DNA of 64,000 nt from Gymnothorax reevesii. Lineage: Eukaryota > Chordata > Actinopteri > Anguilliformes > Muraenidae. A model generated the notes under the pieces. It was not told the DNA's origin, did not search any database, and was given only the letters and a program-made list of their open reading frames with translations. A program made the translations under genes and the position numbers. Below, piece by piece: positions 29,659 through 40,968 of the stretch; within the stretch, counting starts at the first letter, position 1, and each line of letters starts with the position of its first letter. Where the stretch lies: NCBI GenBank assembly GCA_029721435.1, contig CM056582.1, positions 42,366,611 through 42,430,610 of the forward strand, given 5' to 3'.

Positions 29659-31422
29659 GTATCCCGAAGTCTGTCCAGTTTACTTAAGTTTGGACAACAC
29701 CTCGGTAAACCTTGGTTAAATTTTCCCGAAACACACCGAGGATTGTCTGGCCCACTGAAGCTCAGAGACCACATCGGTATTCCTCTGGAAAATTTCACCG
29801 AGGGAGACCATCCCACTGGAAGTTACAGGAAAATTTTCATGCATCTGTAACTGTAGAGCAGAGGAGATGGGTAGCACAGGAATACGGTGGAAAGGGCCCA
29901 GAGGCCAATTAATTGACTGGAGGCCCAGCAAATACATGAAAATGCGTGTCCGTATTTCTCAATCCCATTAACACCTGCCATACTCCCCCACTCCCTCGAA
30001 CAAAAGACTTCGCACAGCCTCTTGGAAAAACTTGCAGCATTCAAATCCCTTTCATTCGTTCTCAAACTGTAGAATCAGATTATTGCATATCCCAAAGGGG
30101 TAGGAAGTTTAGCCTGGCACTGAGAGGGAGCCTACAGCTGCAAGAACATCCCATTCAGTGGAGAGAAAGAGAGTCCTTCTCTGGGCTGCTGGAGGTTCGC
30201 CAGTAGCCCACCAGTGAAGAGTCTGTGTGCACTGCTAGTGCTGGGGCCAGTCTGTACTGCTAATGTGAGCATGAAATAACCCTCCTGATAAATTCTCTTT
30301 TCAGTACTCCCTCGATATTCTTCATTCACGCAGAAATAGCTAGGATACTCCGATCCACTTTTTTTGGGGGTAGTTACACTTAGGCTTACATTTTCAAGCT
30401 GTAGATGTGTTAGCACGTGGACTATATACTGACAAATTATTCCATTTTACCATTGTATAAAGTGCAATAATTTAGAAAAAAAAATGTATCTTGCATGAGG
30501 AGAAACAACTTACCAACTCTCCTTTTGACCTTAAAAGTTTAGTTTTAATTTAAATAGTTAGTGATTATTTTATTTTTTCCTACCATTTCCCAAGATAGGT
30601 GTAAAAGTGTGGCCTGTAGTTTTTTCTGTCATCAGGAGTCTGTGGTTTGAGTTTGGTGGTAATTGCAGAAACCTTCCCTTATGTACCCAGAAAAAAACAT
30701 ACATACATCTGCAATGTTAGAAAGCATCATTAAAAAATAAATTGAAGTGAAATTACAGACATTAGCAACATCTGGAGCTTTGCAATGTGTCGGCCATGGT
30801 GCTTTTCTAAAATCAAATAAAACTTTCAGTTATTCTTGTATTTTCTAGTATATTACACACAATCAGTTTAAGTTTCTTCAAGTAAATGTAAATAATGTAA
30901 TTGTGGTGAGGAGAATCTACGCAACTGTTTTTATTGCACCTTTTTTACAGGCAATATTTTACCAACACGTATAATCATGAACAAAAAAGCTTCCCATTTT
31001 AACATTATTTTCTTTTTGATTTGTAATTGGCTGTTAACACACTGTAATCACTGCAACAGACTCCCAAAAACACTTGCCGTACGTGAATTACTGTTTTACC
31101 AGAGACTACCTGTCCAAGACCCCAATGGAAACCAGCCTGCGTTTATCATGCTGACAAGGAGGTTTGGTAAGGAGACAATGCTTATGCAAGTTGCTCTACT
31201 GCCTCATCAGGCTGCTGTCTCTGTGGACTGCCAGTACTGCTGCTGAGGTCATACAGCATTGTGTAAATGCAGGTTTTCCACATTCAATGCCATCATCATT
31301 AATTTGCTGGAAAGTCTATGTCGCAGACAGGAGATTAGCATCCTTGTAGCGGTACTACAACAGGTAACTAGTAAGTAGGATCATTGATGATACTATACTA
31401 TCATGGCTGCATCCAAATTCAT

Positions 31423-31543
31423 CGATTTGGTGTTTTACAGTTTATCTTTGGTTATAAACAGTGCAGTTCAGCATTCCACAAAAATTACAAATATTTGAAA
31501 TGCACCATATGTAACCAAAGATAAACAGTAAAGCACCAAATCG
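31423..31543. repeat. Inverted repeat, 32-bp arms
   Basis: The left arm 31423-31454 (starts CGATTTGGTGTTTTACAG) and right arm 31512-31543 agree at about 30 of 32 positions around a 57-base loop. No target duplication is evident, so it may be a MITE or a chance-preserved palindrome. Confidence 0.7.
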
Positions 31544-32472
31544 TGGAATTTAATTTTTAATATTATGAACTCTTTCGTTGGATTCTGTTTTGTCAAAGCT
31601 GCGGTCCTGATAGCGAGAATGCATGGCATATTATGAAGCAAAAAATCCTGCAGCAAAGTTCCTACACAGATTGTGCAAGTGAATACCTACATAATGGAGG
31701 AATAGGAGAAAATTCTGCTTCCTTGATTTGAACAAAATATCTTTCATCACCAGGGTTGATTAAAATAATTCATGTGCAAGTTTTCTCTCATTTGTGCGGT
31801 GCTCAAGTAGCCTGAATGCCACAGTGATATTTTGCATTGGTACCGGAGGTCATGACATAGGCTCCATGTGTGATTCCAGATGGTGTCCAGGCTCATGCCC
31901 AGGGATATACGTGGCTTTAAACTGCTTAATTATTTAATAGGCAAAGTAATCAAAATTTCCACACTGGATATGCAACCTAGATGCAATAACAGGTGGAACT
32001 GTGTATCATAAGGAAAGTAAAGGTCCCAGTAAATCACAGCCGAATACCTATTTTGATCCATTCCAACTAGTAAATCAGACTTAGGTGTGTCAACCTTGTT
32101 CCAACTGCTTTTGCATTCAAAAAAAGAGTTGGAAATTCATAGTAAACCATGCCAAGGCCACACTAATTATGCTGTTCAGCCTCCAGCCAACATCTGTGTG
32201 ACGCACTGACCTTCTTATTGAGAGGATGAGCTCACGATCCTCCTACAGCTACTCTCAGATTGCCACGGATACAGCTCCATCATGCCCTCAAAAGCTCTTC
32301 AGCTGAACAATGAGAGAGTCTCAGCATTGCCATGGTGATCCTGCACAAATAAAGCCAAGGATACCTGAAATGGTTATGTCAATACATGGAGACAGAGAAA
32401 AATATGCGCATACGCACACGTTCAAAAACAAAAGCGCCGGGACATTAAAAAGCGTTCACACCTACACTCTCT

Positions 32473-32496
32473 CACACACACACACACACACACACA
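32473..32496. repeat. (CA)n microsatellite
   Basis: Twelve uninterrupted CA units. Confidence 0.95.
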
Positions 32497-33348
32497 ACCA
32501 CAACCTCGGTATGCAGATATACCTTTTAACTTATTCAAAATAAGCAATATACATTCTATGATGGTATTGCTGACCTTCAGCAACATTAAAGTAAAGCAGG
32601 AGGATCTCTTCTGAATGTCAATCAATATTCATCGCTACAACAGCAGAAGTACATGATCGTGCTTCTCAACATATCAGTTTTTGTTTTGTGAGACATTTAG
32701 AGATGGCCAGTGAGAAGTGGCATTCAGGAGAGTGTTTACTTTAAAACCCCAATTTGGCATTTGGGCAGACGTGAAATAGCTTTTAATATGCTAATTGAAA
32801 GTGTCCACTAAGACATGCCAAAAATATTCATGACTCATGAATATGCAAATGAGGTAACATTTTTCAGTCCTCTCTCTGATGTGCATTTTCTCTGACCGAG
32901 TACAATTTTACTGGCGGTTCAGAAATGTATTTATATTTATCAAGCAACTGAAAGGTTTTCACGCGCTTAAGATTTTATCGCAAGCTATGTAAACTGGTCT
33001 GAACACATTTTACATGCATACAGCAATGTACAGAAGGGAGACCCCCTCACCTTTTTTTCTCCGGTAACTTGCTTTGATAATTTCAATGAAATCCGCACAG
33101 ATATTTTTCTGTTTCTGGTTTTGAACTATGCTCTTAACCTGAATAGTTCAGTCCTGAATGATATACAGGTCTTATAAGTGTTTAGATTCAGAATGAAGTT
33201 GGGATATTATAAAATACGCAATGCATATTTCTGCCACAAGGTTATTATTTAAGCAATACTACACAAATTACTCAGCTGGACTTAGTTCCAGATATCCCAG
33301 ACACTTACTGTATTAAAAGCAAAAATTTCACTAATACTGTGATCGATA

Positions 33349-33590
33349 ATATATAAAATTTACATTTGATACCATAGACCACCATATTCTTCTTCGTAGG
33401 CTTGAAAAATCAGTTGATATTTCTGGACTTGCACTTTCGTGGTTTAAGTCTTATCTGTCTGATAGATCTCAGTTTATATGGGTAAAAAACAAGTCTTGAG
33501 AGTATTTCAAGGTAAACTGCGGAATACCACAAGGATCTGTTCTGAGCCCTTTGCTTTTTTTCTCGATACGATATTTCCTGTGGGAAGAAT
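33349..33590 (+). pseudogene. L2-like LINE reverse transcriptase fragment
   Basis: A plus-strand reading shows FDTIDHHILLRRLEKSVDI, then SGLALSWFKSYLSDRSQFI, then CGIPQGSVLSPLLF, which are RT blocks ahead of the catalytic Asp pair in L2-type LINEs. One stop (TGA) follows VKNKS. It breaks off after DTIFPVG. The next LINE piece downstream uses a different version of the same block (VLGPKL), so it is a different element. Confidence 0.7.
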
Positions 33591-34169
33591 GTAAGTAGAT
33601 ATCGGGCTCTAAATTGGTAGACCAGGCGCAGGCGCAGTGAATGGGGGTTGCGCCGCGCCAACGGGGTGTGTCCAGGCGTATGTTGCAATTTCGTGCCCAG
33701 TACAGCCTGGCGCAAGTACTCCTCTGTCCCGCCTTTCGGCGCAAGTGGGAAAGGAGGCGTGTTTGGGTATAACACAGCCGAGTCAAATCTTCACCAATCA
33801 AATGAGCTCCTCTCCTCACCTTTAATGTGTTGCAATATAGAAGGCTTTGTCCTGTATCTGCATGATGCGTTAATGTTGCATTTTACTTTGCTGCGTCAGC
33901 CATGTTTTCTGCACTGCTTATGCTAACGAATATGAGTTAGCTGGCTAGCTTGGGCATTCGCGAATTATTACCATTAGCGAACTTGAATGGAATTTCAAAA
34001 CGAAACTACGTCAGGTCATTCAAACTTGTGTAGTTGGAATGAAATATGACAGTTTCTCAGTCATTTCTTTTGAATGCATCATTGGGAAGAGAAACGATGG
34101 ATAGCATTGCTGCTTAAAATTTTCAGATTAACATGAATGGACAACGATGCAAGATACATTGCACATTTA
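33591..34169. other. No gene recognised
   Basis: Sequence between two LINE fragments, with a GC-rich stretch at 33620-33770 rich in GGCGCA words on both strands. No domain. Confidence 0.4.
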
Positions 34170-34174
34170 TTTTC

Positions 34175-35080
34175 AAAATGTGGTCTTAGGTCCTAAGCTC
34201 TTAACAATGTCATTTATGTAGATTATGAAGGTATCAGATATTCTAAGATTAATTTTATTTGCTGACGACACAACTATTTTCTGCTCTGGTGCTGATCTCA
34301 ACCAAGTAGTCAAATTGGCTAATAATGAAATGTCAAAACTTCACACGTGGTTTAATGTAAATAAACTATCATTAAATCTTACAAAGACCAAATTCATGGT
34401 ATTTGGGAAAAAAGGTCTAAAGGACGACATGGACTTAAAAGTTAATGGTATCAGCATTGAAAGAGTAAACGAATATAAAGTTTTGGGTGTTATGATAGAT
34501 AATCTCTTAAGCTGGAAACCGCATGTAAAGTTAGTTCAAAGAAAGTTAGCTAAAAGTGTATGTATTCTTTGGAAACTGCAGAAACTATTAAACCTTAAGT
34601 CTCTTAAAATATTATATTCAGCCCTCATAGCACCCCATCTACATTACTGCGCTGAAGTGTGTGGTCACACTTACAAAAACACAATAAAACCTTTATTTAA
34701 ACTTCAAAAAAAGGCCCTTAGAATTATTTACTGCGTACCGTATGGAACTCATACAAATGATTTGTTTATTAAGGCAAAGCTTTAAATTAGAGGATATAGT
34801 AAAATTCAACTCCTTGCAACTGGTCTACTTGGGATATAAAAATTGTTTGCCCAAAAATGTACAAAACCTATTTCTTCAGCGTGACTGCATGCAGCACACC
34901 AGAAGTAGGATGTTATTACAATCAAGCAAGGTCAGAACGACTCGTAGGGAGCATTTGCTATCTGTGGCTGGAGTCAGGGCATGGAATGTACTTGATGATA
35001 ATATAAGGATGGCTGGAGAGCTGAAGGTCTTCAAATATTTGTTGAAATGTGAATATCTGAGTAACTATAAACATGTTTAA
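34175..35080 (+). pseudogene. LINE reverse transcriptase, C-terminal half
   Basis: A VLGPKL string (about 34182) leads into the frame 34225-34785, which carries DILRLILFADDTTIFCSG with the catalytic FADD. The thumb-side blocks follow: FNVNKLSLNLTKTKFMVFG, YKVLGVMIDNLLSWKPH, and SALIAPHLHYCAEVCGHT. A phase change near 34780 moves the remaining C-terminus to the frame 34742-35080, which continues with RTTRREHLLSVAGVRAWN and reaches a stop at 35078-35080. This is the reverse transcriptase of a jockey/Rex1-type LINE, which primes cDNA synthesis at the target site. The 5' two-thirds is missing, as is usual for LINEs. Clade naming is tentative. Confidence 0.75.
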
Positions 35081-35171
35081 TCTAGTTCATTTGTATCCTG
35101 TCTCTGGTCGCTTCAGGCTAAGTGGTCCGAAAGGCAACTCACAACACATTACTACAGACAGCTGAACCAAA

Positions 35172-35576
35172 ATGGATTTTATAAGCTGGTCGTTAAATGC
35201 AATCGACAAAATTGTCTCTGGGAGGCGTGCAGGTTCTGGAGAACCGACATGCCCGGATGGGACATTCCCGGCCGGCTACGTCATGGATTCATGGGGAAAG
35301 TGGCGGTCGCTGTGTTTGACGGTCCTGGACATTGAGGATGTAGAAGATGTCTACATAACTTGATTCATGATAGTAGGTGTGCTATCATTGGGGTTTGGAC
35401 TGCATTTGATTGATCAAAGGATAAAGAAAATCTGGAACGGCATGGCCACCTTTGTCAGAAAGCTCAATAAAATTGGGCTTGACGTTAAGGAAGGCAAAGA
35501 TGGATTGGACAAACTGCGAGAAGTCATTACATCCGAAATGGGAAGGGTGAACCCAGGTGATGGAAATGATGACTGA
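35172..35576 (+). CDS. Unrecognised small membrane-type ORF with one in-frame TGA
   Basis: An ATG in good start context (CCAAAATGG) opens a frame that runs to 35576 with a single TGA at 35361-35363. Both halves are in the same phase. The first half reads MDFISWSLNAIDKIVSGRRA, later CPDGTFPAGYVMDSWGKWRS. The second starts with a hydrophobic stretch, MIVGVLSLGFGLHLI, followed by a basic, amphipathic segment (DQRIKKIWNGMATFVRKLNK) and an acidic end. The layout suggests one transmembrane helix with a charged tail. I do not recognise the family. About 400 bases downstream is an A tract (35984-35995) preceded by ATTAAA, so this could be a retroposed mRNA copy. The LINE stop is 91 bases upstream. 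It may be an old gene product, an element accessory protein or chance. Confidence 0.4.
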
Positions 35577-36086
35577 TCAAGAGATCCAAGGATAGATGAG
35601 TGGAAGCAGATACCGGATCTATGTCAAATCAGCGGGAATCAATCAAATGATCAAGAATGGGGTTTCAGGACAATGTTGCTTTGGATCAAGAGTGACATTT
35701 GAATCTAAGTTATATGATCACTCACTTCATTTGCAATTATAATTCTTATGATATTCATAAACTTCACGATCTTTTTTTCTGAAGTTAAGACGTAGCGTAC
35801 ATGGACATTAACTCTGCTGTGATTTATAATCCTTATGATATTTAAATCATAACCAAAATGTTTTTTCTGGCAGCTGGGGGCGGGACTCTGATAAGCGATT
35901 TCGCTTCCCCCGCGACCCTTTCGGTAATGATACATGCTGTGTGTTGAAATTGTCATGAAATGATTTTCAATCATGCCGAAATTAAAAAAAAAAAAACTCA
36001 GTACGAGATCATAGCAATCTGGCTGTATTCCTTTCCCCCACTAAAAACGATAAAATCTAAGTGACAATAATAGGAGCCTAGTATTA
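35577..36086. other. Possible 3' UTR ending in an A tract
   Basis: Non-coding sequence with a GCGATTTCGCTTCCCC-like hairpin near 35895, then ATTAAA and a 13-base A run ending near 35996. No gene is recognised after it. Confidence 0.35.
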
Positions 36087-36167
36087 AGCTGCTTGCACAC
36101 TGGACGCAAAATGAAGTCGGACAGGGTTTTAATATGTCTCCGTGTCTGACAGTCTGATGCTTTCAAT

Positions 36168-36658
36168 TGAAGAAAATCTCTGTTGTTTAGTTTCTTCTTT
36201 TACCACTAATTCGGTGATTCCAAAGCAGGCTGTTTAATTCACTGTTAATCCGGGTTGGAAATAACTTGTACATGGAGCGAATGGTAATGATGAGACTCGT
36301 GAAGCACTTCATTAAAAGTTCAGTTGCGATGGAAAACGGTTGTGCCCACGGGAGAGGTCAACATCACACACCGAATGAAGGAAAATAGGCAGTTTAAGTA
36401 GTGTGAAGGAGTGACAAATAACACCCGTCCTGGAAGCCGCCCCCCACCAGGCCATCCAGAGGAGCCGGTTCTGGCTACAGGATGTGAAAACGCCTCACCC
36501 TAATTTAATTAAATCAATGGTGGCCGTCTGCCGGTACCCAGTCGATTTGCATAGATACTATAGTATATAGTGGCAATCACTGCTTCACAGCTCACCATTT
36601 GTTTGGAAAGGAGAAAGACAAATTGGGGTACACCCTGAGAAAACCCTGAAATCTAACA
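36168..36658 (-). repeat. ERV 3' LTR
   Basis: On the minus strand it runs TGTTAGATTTCAGGG ... GATTTTCTTCA, with TG/CA ends. It is nearly identical to 40969-41459 and of the same length. A TATA-like ATATACTATAG run lies mid-LTR near 36556-36572 (plus-strand coordinates). Confidence 0.9.
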
Positions 36659-36671
36659 ACTCCCCCGTCTG
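36659..36671 (-). other. ERV polypurine tract
   Basis: On the minus strand AGACGGGGGAGT directly precedes the 3' LTR. This is the usual site and composition for plus-strand priming. Confidence 0.55.
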
Positions 36672-37747
36672 ATCATATGATCACCACAGACATCTATATT
36701 CGGGAGGGACAAACAGAAAATACATGAAGAACAAAATATATAAAAAACAAGACACATTGAAATGACTTTGACTGAGTGAGACTGATAATGGGTCCAAAAT
36801 TGATTTGTGTCCATTAAAGACGCTGCCATCAGAGGTTGCAAATAGTCCCAAAAAGGTCCACTCCGATACCATAGGGTGAAGCGAAAAACCCCACTGATTA
36901 GCCAATATTGGGGGAAAATTCTCCACCTATCCTCTGATTTCATTGGAGCGATAATGCCTTCTGCAATCTGTGATTCGGCAGTGGAAAAATATGTTCGTCA
37001 TTGTCCATCAGTGTGAAGTGAATCCAGTCCTTTTACAATGAAGAAATGGCAGTTCAGGAGTCCCAGCAGACATAATTGTTCCCCTGGTTTTGTCTGATGT
37101 CCCACTGCTCCTGTGACTTCATGTCTGGACTGCGGAGGCAGAGGTTGCTCAGCCTCCAGAAATACACAGAAAGGATCACGGCAGTATCAAGAGTTCATTT
37201 CAAACAAAATAAGGCTCAGCAGACTGAACTATAACATGGGATCAGAACATAACCACAATATTGACGGAATATTAAGACTGTTACCACCCGGTCTAGATCG
37301 GACCATAACAGGTGAAAAAGGACGAGTGTGAAGGCGGGGAAAAAGGAAAAAGAAAACAAAAACTGCAGGCCACTGTACAACCACGGTCCCTAACTGTCTA
37401 ACCAAAGCTGCCTTTTCCTGTCTCGTCTTCGAGGGTTACCGAGTACGAGGCGATTTTACACACGGAGCTTCAGAGCACAGTGTCTGCAGGCTGAGACGCA
37501 GCGTCTGAATAGTGTAACCCCTACCGGAAAGCGAATTTCCACTCAGGATAGTCCTCAAAAATAACAAAGCAAAATAATAAAACAGTGTCCTGACGGAAGG
37601 ATTTAGCAAAGCCCAGCTAGGAACACTCTAACTAACCAAGGTTGCAAGCGACAAGCAGGGGTGCAAAGCCAAATCGAAGTCAGATAACAAGGCCAGAGTC
37701 AATACCAAGAAATTTCATTGGGGGAGAAAGACAGGTTAAATACCACT
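36672..37747. other. ERV internal region without readable gene
   Basis: This is where an env gene would be expected. One minus-strand frame near 36700-36770 has a hydrophobic run (CFLYILFFMYFLFV) but no recognisable surface or transmembrane envelope pattern, and the space is too short for a full env. Confidence 0.5.
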
Positions 37748-38345
37748 CTATGTCACTGCACTCGGGGGCCCAGCTAGTTCGCAGTGACTTGCATGTATGC
37801 ATGCAGGTCTTCCCTGTGCCTCACTTGCTGAATCAGTGACAGATAAACCCTGGAAAGGACCTTTCCATTTCGCATCTAACATGACCTGCCGTGGTTTATG
37901 TTCTATTGACAAATGACCTGGAACAAGGACAAGTCCCCCGTCAGGTACCTCCTTCCGAGCCTCCGCCACCTGTTGGGATGCCCCTCGGACTGCCTCAGTC
38001 AATGCTTTGCAATGTGAGCTGGCATGTGTTATACCCTTTTGGCTGAATGAGGGCCCATCTGCAAACAAGGTAAATTTGGGATTGGAGAGAGGTACCTCAC
38101 TGTGTTCATCTTGTTCCCAAATTGGCACAAAATCCTCATCTTGATGGTCATTATTAACTGCTGCATCATCAGCAGGGGTCATTACTGTGGATGCACTGAA
38201 CAAAGAGGCTTTTTTAGTCTCTAAGTTGGGAGTTTCACCACAGTTTGCGTCAATTTATCAGTAGTGTTGTTGGTTTCCCTAAAGTCCACTGTCAATTCAG
38301 CACCAGTGTCCAAAATCAAAATCATTATCAATTTTCTGTTCAATG
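37748..38345 (-). pseudogene. ERV pol remnant: protease start, RNase H piece, integrase tail
   Basis: Near 38345-38290 (minus) the frame reads ILDTGAEL, the retroviral aspartic protease active-site motif (DTG codons at 38302-38310), and stops shortly after. In the next frame (37748-38203) NPKFTLFADGPSFSQKG resembles the start of retroviral RNase H, and KWKGPFQGLSVTDSASEAQG, then IHASHCELAGPP resembles the integrase C-terminal domain. Reverse transcriptase is absent, and the RNase H and integrase cores are lost between these pieces. The remnant records large in-line deletions within one pol gene. No enzyme activity is possible. Confidence 0.75.
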
Positions 38346-38415
38346 TTCGCACACACATAAATGCCATCATGGTCCTGCCTCACTGCAGTGCCTTAGGAAC
38401 GCAGTGAGGCCGTCT

Positions 38416-38649
38416 CTAGTTTAAAGGAACCGTAGAGAGAAGAGCTTGTTTCTGACTGTCACTCAGTTTTGCGAATCGTTTGTCCAAATCATCACTATTT
38501 CCCCCCGCATGGCTATTTACTCCACTGTCCTCGTTACGAAACTGTTTGTTAATTTTACAATCTCGAGCAAAGTGACCAGGATTCCCACAATTGTGGCAAT
38601 TGTTGCTTCTCGCCTTATTTCTCCTTGGGTATGACCTGCGTTCACTCAA
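38416..38649 (-). pseudogene. ERV gag, nucleocapsid zinc knuckle
   Basis: The minus-strand frame contains CHNCGNPGHFARDC, a complete CCHC zinc knuckle (C-x2-C-x4-H-x4-C) within a basic segment (RRSYPRRNKARSNN). This is the RNA-packaging nucleocapsid of a retroviral Gag. It lies in a different phase from the main gag frame, so a frameshift separates the two. A stop precedes the protease remnant, which is the common position of a gag/pro readthrough site in gamma-type retroviruses. Confidence 0.85.
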
Positions 38650-38762
38650 ATTACGAAGTTTTCATTCAGTATCCACTTCTACCCTTCTGGCTGCTGAAAC
38701 CACTTGTTCGAACGTGACCGTATCATCCGCCCAATCTGGTCTGCTAAGTTTCGTATCTTTTC

Positions 38763-40019
38763 TTATGTCAGGGAGTAGTGCTTGCATGAACGCCGTTTTA
38801 AGAGGCCGCTGCTATCAGGAATTTTTTCTCGTGTCAAATCCTCCGAGCTGGAATGCCTTGTAAACGTGTCTGTAAAACGGTCTGCGAAATCATCGACAGC
38901 TTCACCGGTTCTTTGGATGCACGCCACAACCTTGCCCCAGTTCGTAGTGGCCCTTGTAGCATCGCGAATAAAATTTATAATTTTATTCCATGCTCCATCA
39001 AGGTCCTGCCTGTCGTCACCTAAAGTGGTCTCAACAGATGTACTTAGCCTATGAATTTCGGTGGGATTCAGCACGGTGGCTAGCAACTGGACACCGTCAA
39101 GCGGATGCAAGCAATAAATGTTTCGCAATTGGTTGATTTTAGACCACGTATCCATACCAGCAATGCGCGAATGCTGCAAGTCTTTTGACCATTTGTCTAT
39201 GTCTTCCGGTTTGGTTGGCTTATGATTGAAAAAAAGCCTGTCACCCTTCCTGTGTTGTGTCAGTGCTCTCAGTTTCACAGCTGCTGCTGGTGTTTTACCA
39301 TTAACTGACAAATCAGTATTGTCACTCTCATTGTCACTATCGTCATGAAGGTTGGCACTTGGCACTGTTTTGAAAAACTGTTTCCTAGTATATTCCTCCA
39401 ACTCTTTCACGGGACAGTGACACTGAGCAGTACTTACTGGAATTACAGTTTCCGGAAGCCCATGAAAGGGAGGGGCTGAGGGCCGTGTTACGGATGCGGC
39501 CACTCCACTCTCAGGGATTGCGGAGAATTCATTTTCCAAATCTCTCACCCTCGCTTTTAATGCATTTACCTCTTTTGTTCTTTTTGCTTTGACACCTTTC
39601 AACTCACCAGCCAGAGCCCGAACCTTCTCTCTTTCAACATTCAACAAACGCTCAGCTTCACACTTGGTATTTAATTCCTTCCTCCTTCGCATATGGCTGA
39701 CAATTAACAAAGCCAGCGGAACTTTTTCCTTCTCTGGCAGACGTTGCATTTTGCCCCATGCTTTCTTAATATCTTCCAACGACCAAATTTGATTTTCGTC
39801 AATGCTGAAACCGTATTTTACCTCCATCTTGCGCTCATAGTAATCCAGTTTTAAAAACGACTGCAGAAAACCCTTAGTGGGTCTCAAAACTTTATCAGCA
39901 TCAACTTCGGGTACGGCTTTTCCGCCTTTCTCAGTGGTGGGGATTTCAAGCGCGTATGTACGTTTTCCGAACATGATTGTGGTTAATAAGAAAATACGAA
40001 GATTCCAGTTAGTCAACAC
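38763..40019 (-). pseudogene. ERV gag, matrix and capsid region
   Basis: A 418-codon frame. The likely real start is the internal Met at 39974 (MFGKRTYALEIPT), since the first 15 codons look like leader read-through. It has a predicted coiled coil at about residues 110-168 (many Glu/Lys/Leu heptads), a Pro-containing linker, and a capsid-like helical part (WSKDLQHSRIAGMDTWSKIN, AWNKIINFIRDATRATTNWG, ETVDDF-like AVDDFADRFTDTF). The frame ends abnormally at 38763 after SSGLLKRR. The expected continuation toward the zinc knuckle is in another phase, so a one-base indel lies near 38810. Gag would assemble the virus-like particle. Confidence 0.8.
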
Positions 40020-40948
40020 GGATGTTACTCTTAATCCAAATTATCTACAAAAGGTACTGCCTCTCCTCAGGGGTCACTGCACCTCTCAATTCCTTTATTT
40101 AACCTGGACGACGTTTCCAAATTTAGCACTCTGGTTTCTACTTTTAAACAATTTCGCTTAGGACTCTGAAATTAAACAAAATTGTATCACCCGCGAATTA
40201 GTCTCCCAAAAACCGTGGGACTCACACTTCATTGAAATACCATATTAAAACGAACAAACTCAAAATGTTCGAATCAACTCAGTAACCGCTTGAACACAGT
40301 GGCCTAACACTTGCACTCACACCTCAAGCGCTCTAGCTGGTCCTACCAGAAGAAAAACCCGACACAACGACAGAATTGCACACAGTTCTTCGTTACTGCT
40401 AATAATTTACTCCGGAGGCCTCTCACACCTTCACCCGTTTGCAAAATTTTGGGGGTCTTGTCGATCAGTACTCTCCAGGTATGTTCTTTTGACTCACAAC
40501 CGTGCAGATTTTGTATCCTTAATTTTCGTAAGAAATTAATATACGTGCACAGCCAGCTTATCTCCCGTGTACCGTAAAATTTCGCTTCCACAAGCGATCA
40601 GATCATTCACACGCACCCGAAAGTGCCTAAGAGTTCCGAACTCTAGTGACTGCAACAACAGGCCCAAATCACAACCAAGCGTACTCAATATTCGTACACT
40701 GACATGAACAATGACTGCTCTCCCCAATAAAAGTCTCTTTCAGTGTAGGTACATCACTCAACAATTTTATTCACTCCGTCCCAAAGGGCCATGAACTAAA
40801 CGGCTCAGAGATTCTTAAATTCTTTTTCGAGCAAGGCAAGATAAACCGTACCCACCAGATAACGGAGGAAGTAAGTCTCAGGATGGAGAAGCCACACTCC
40901 AGTTATTCTTCCCGTCACCGGCGAGGTTGTCTCTCTTGTTTCTTGTCG
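40020..40948 (-). other. ERV 5' leader
   Basis: About 930 bases between the primer site and gag. No gene is recognised, and any packaging signal cannot be identified by eye. Confidence 0.5.
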
Positions 40949-40966
40949 ATCTCGGTGGAACCTCCA
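40949..40966 (-). other. ERV primer-binding site, tRNA-Gln
   Basis: On the minus strand TGGAGGTTCCACCGAGAT starts two bases after the 5' LTR. Its complement is the 3' end of vertebrate tRNA-Gln (...ATCTCGGTGGAACCT plus CCA), an 18-base match from known tRNA sequence. Confidence 0.85.
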
Positions 40967-40968
40967 AC

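Larger units (their letters stand above)
29840..33340. other. No gene recognised
   Basis: AT-rich sequence on both strands with no domain. It contains the short hairpin at 31423-31543, a faint Tc1-like string near 31600-31640 (ENAWHIMKQKI in one frame) and a CA microsatellite at 32473-32496. Confidence 0.5.

Noticed and set aside
31590..31660. Tc1-like string ENAWHIMKQKI
   Set aside because: Too short and isolated, with no supporting blocks or terminal repeats.
33410..33926. Several 90-120-residue frames on both strands in GC-richer DNA
   Set aside because: They overlap in all phases and read Arg/Pro/Ala-rich low-complexity text. They are explained by base composition and overlap a real LINE RT fragment.
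36653..36943. Hydrophobic minus-strand frame as an ERV envelope transmembrane segment
   Set aside because: No immunosuppressive-domain-like, CX6CC or cleavage motif is visible, and the space is too short for env.
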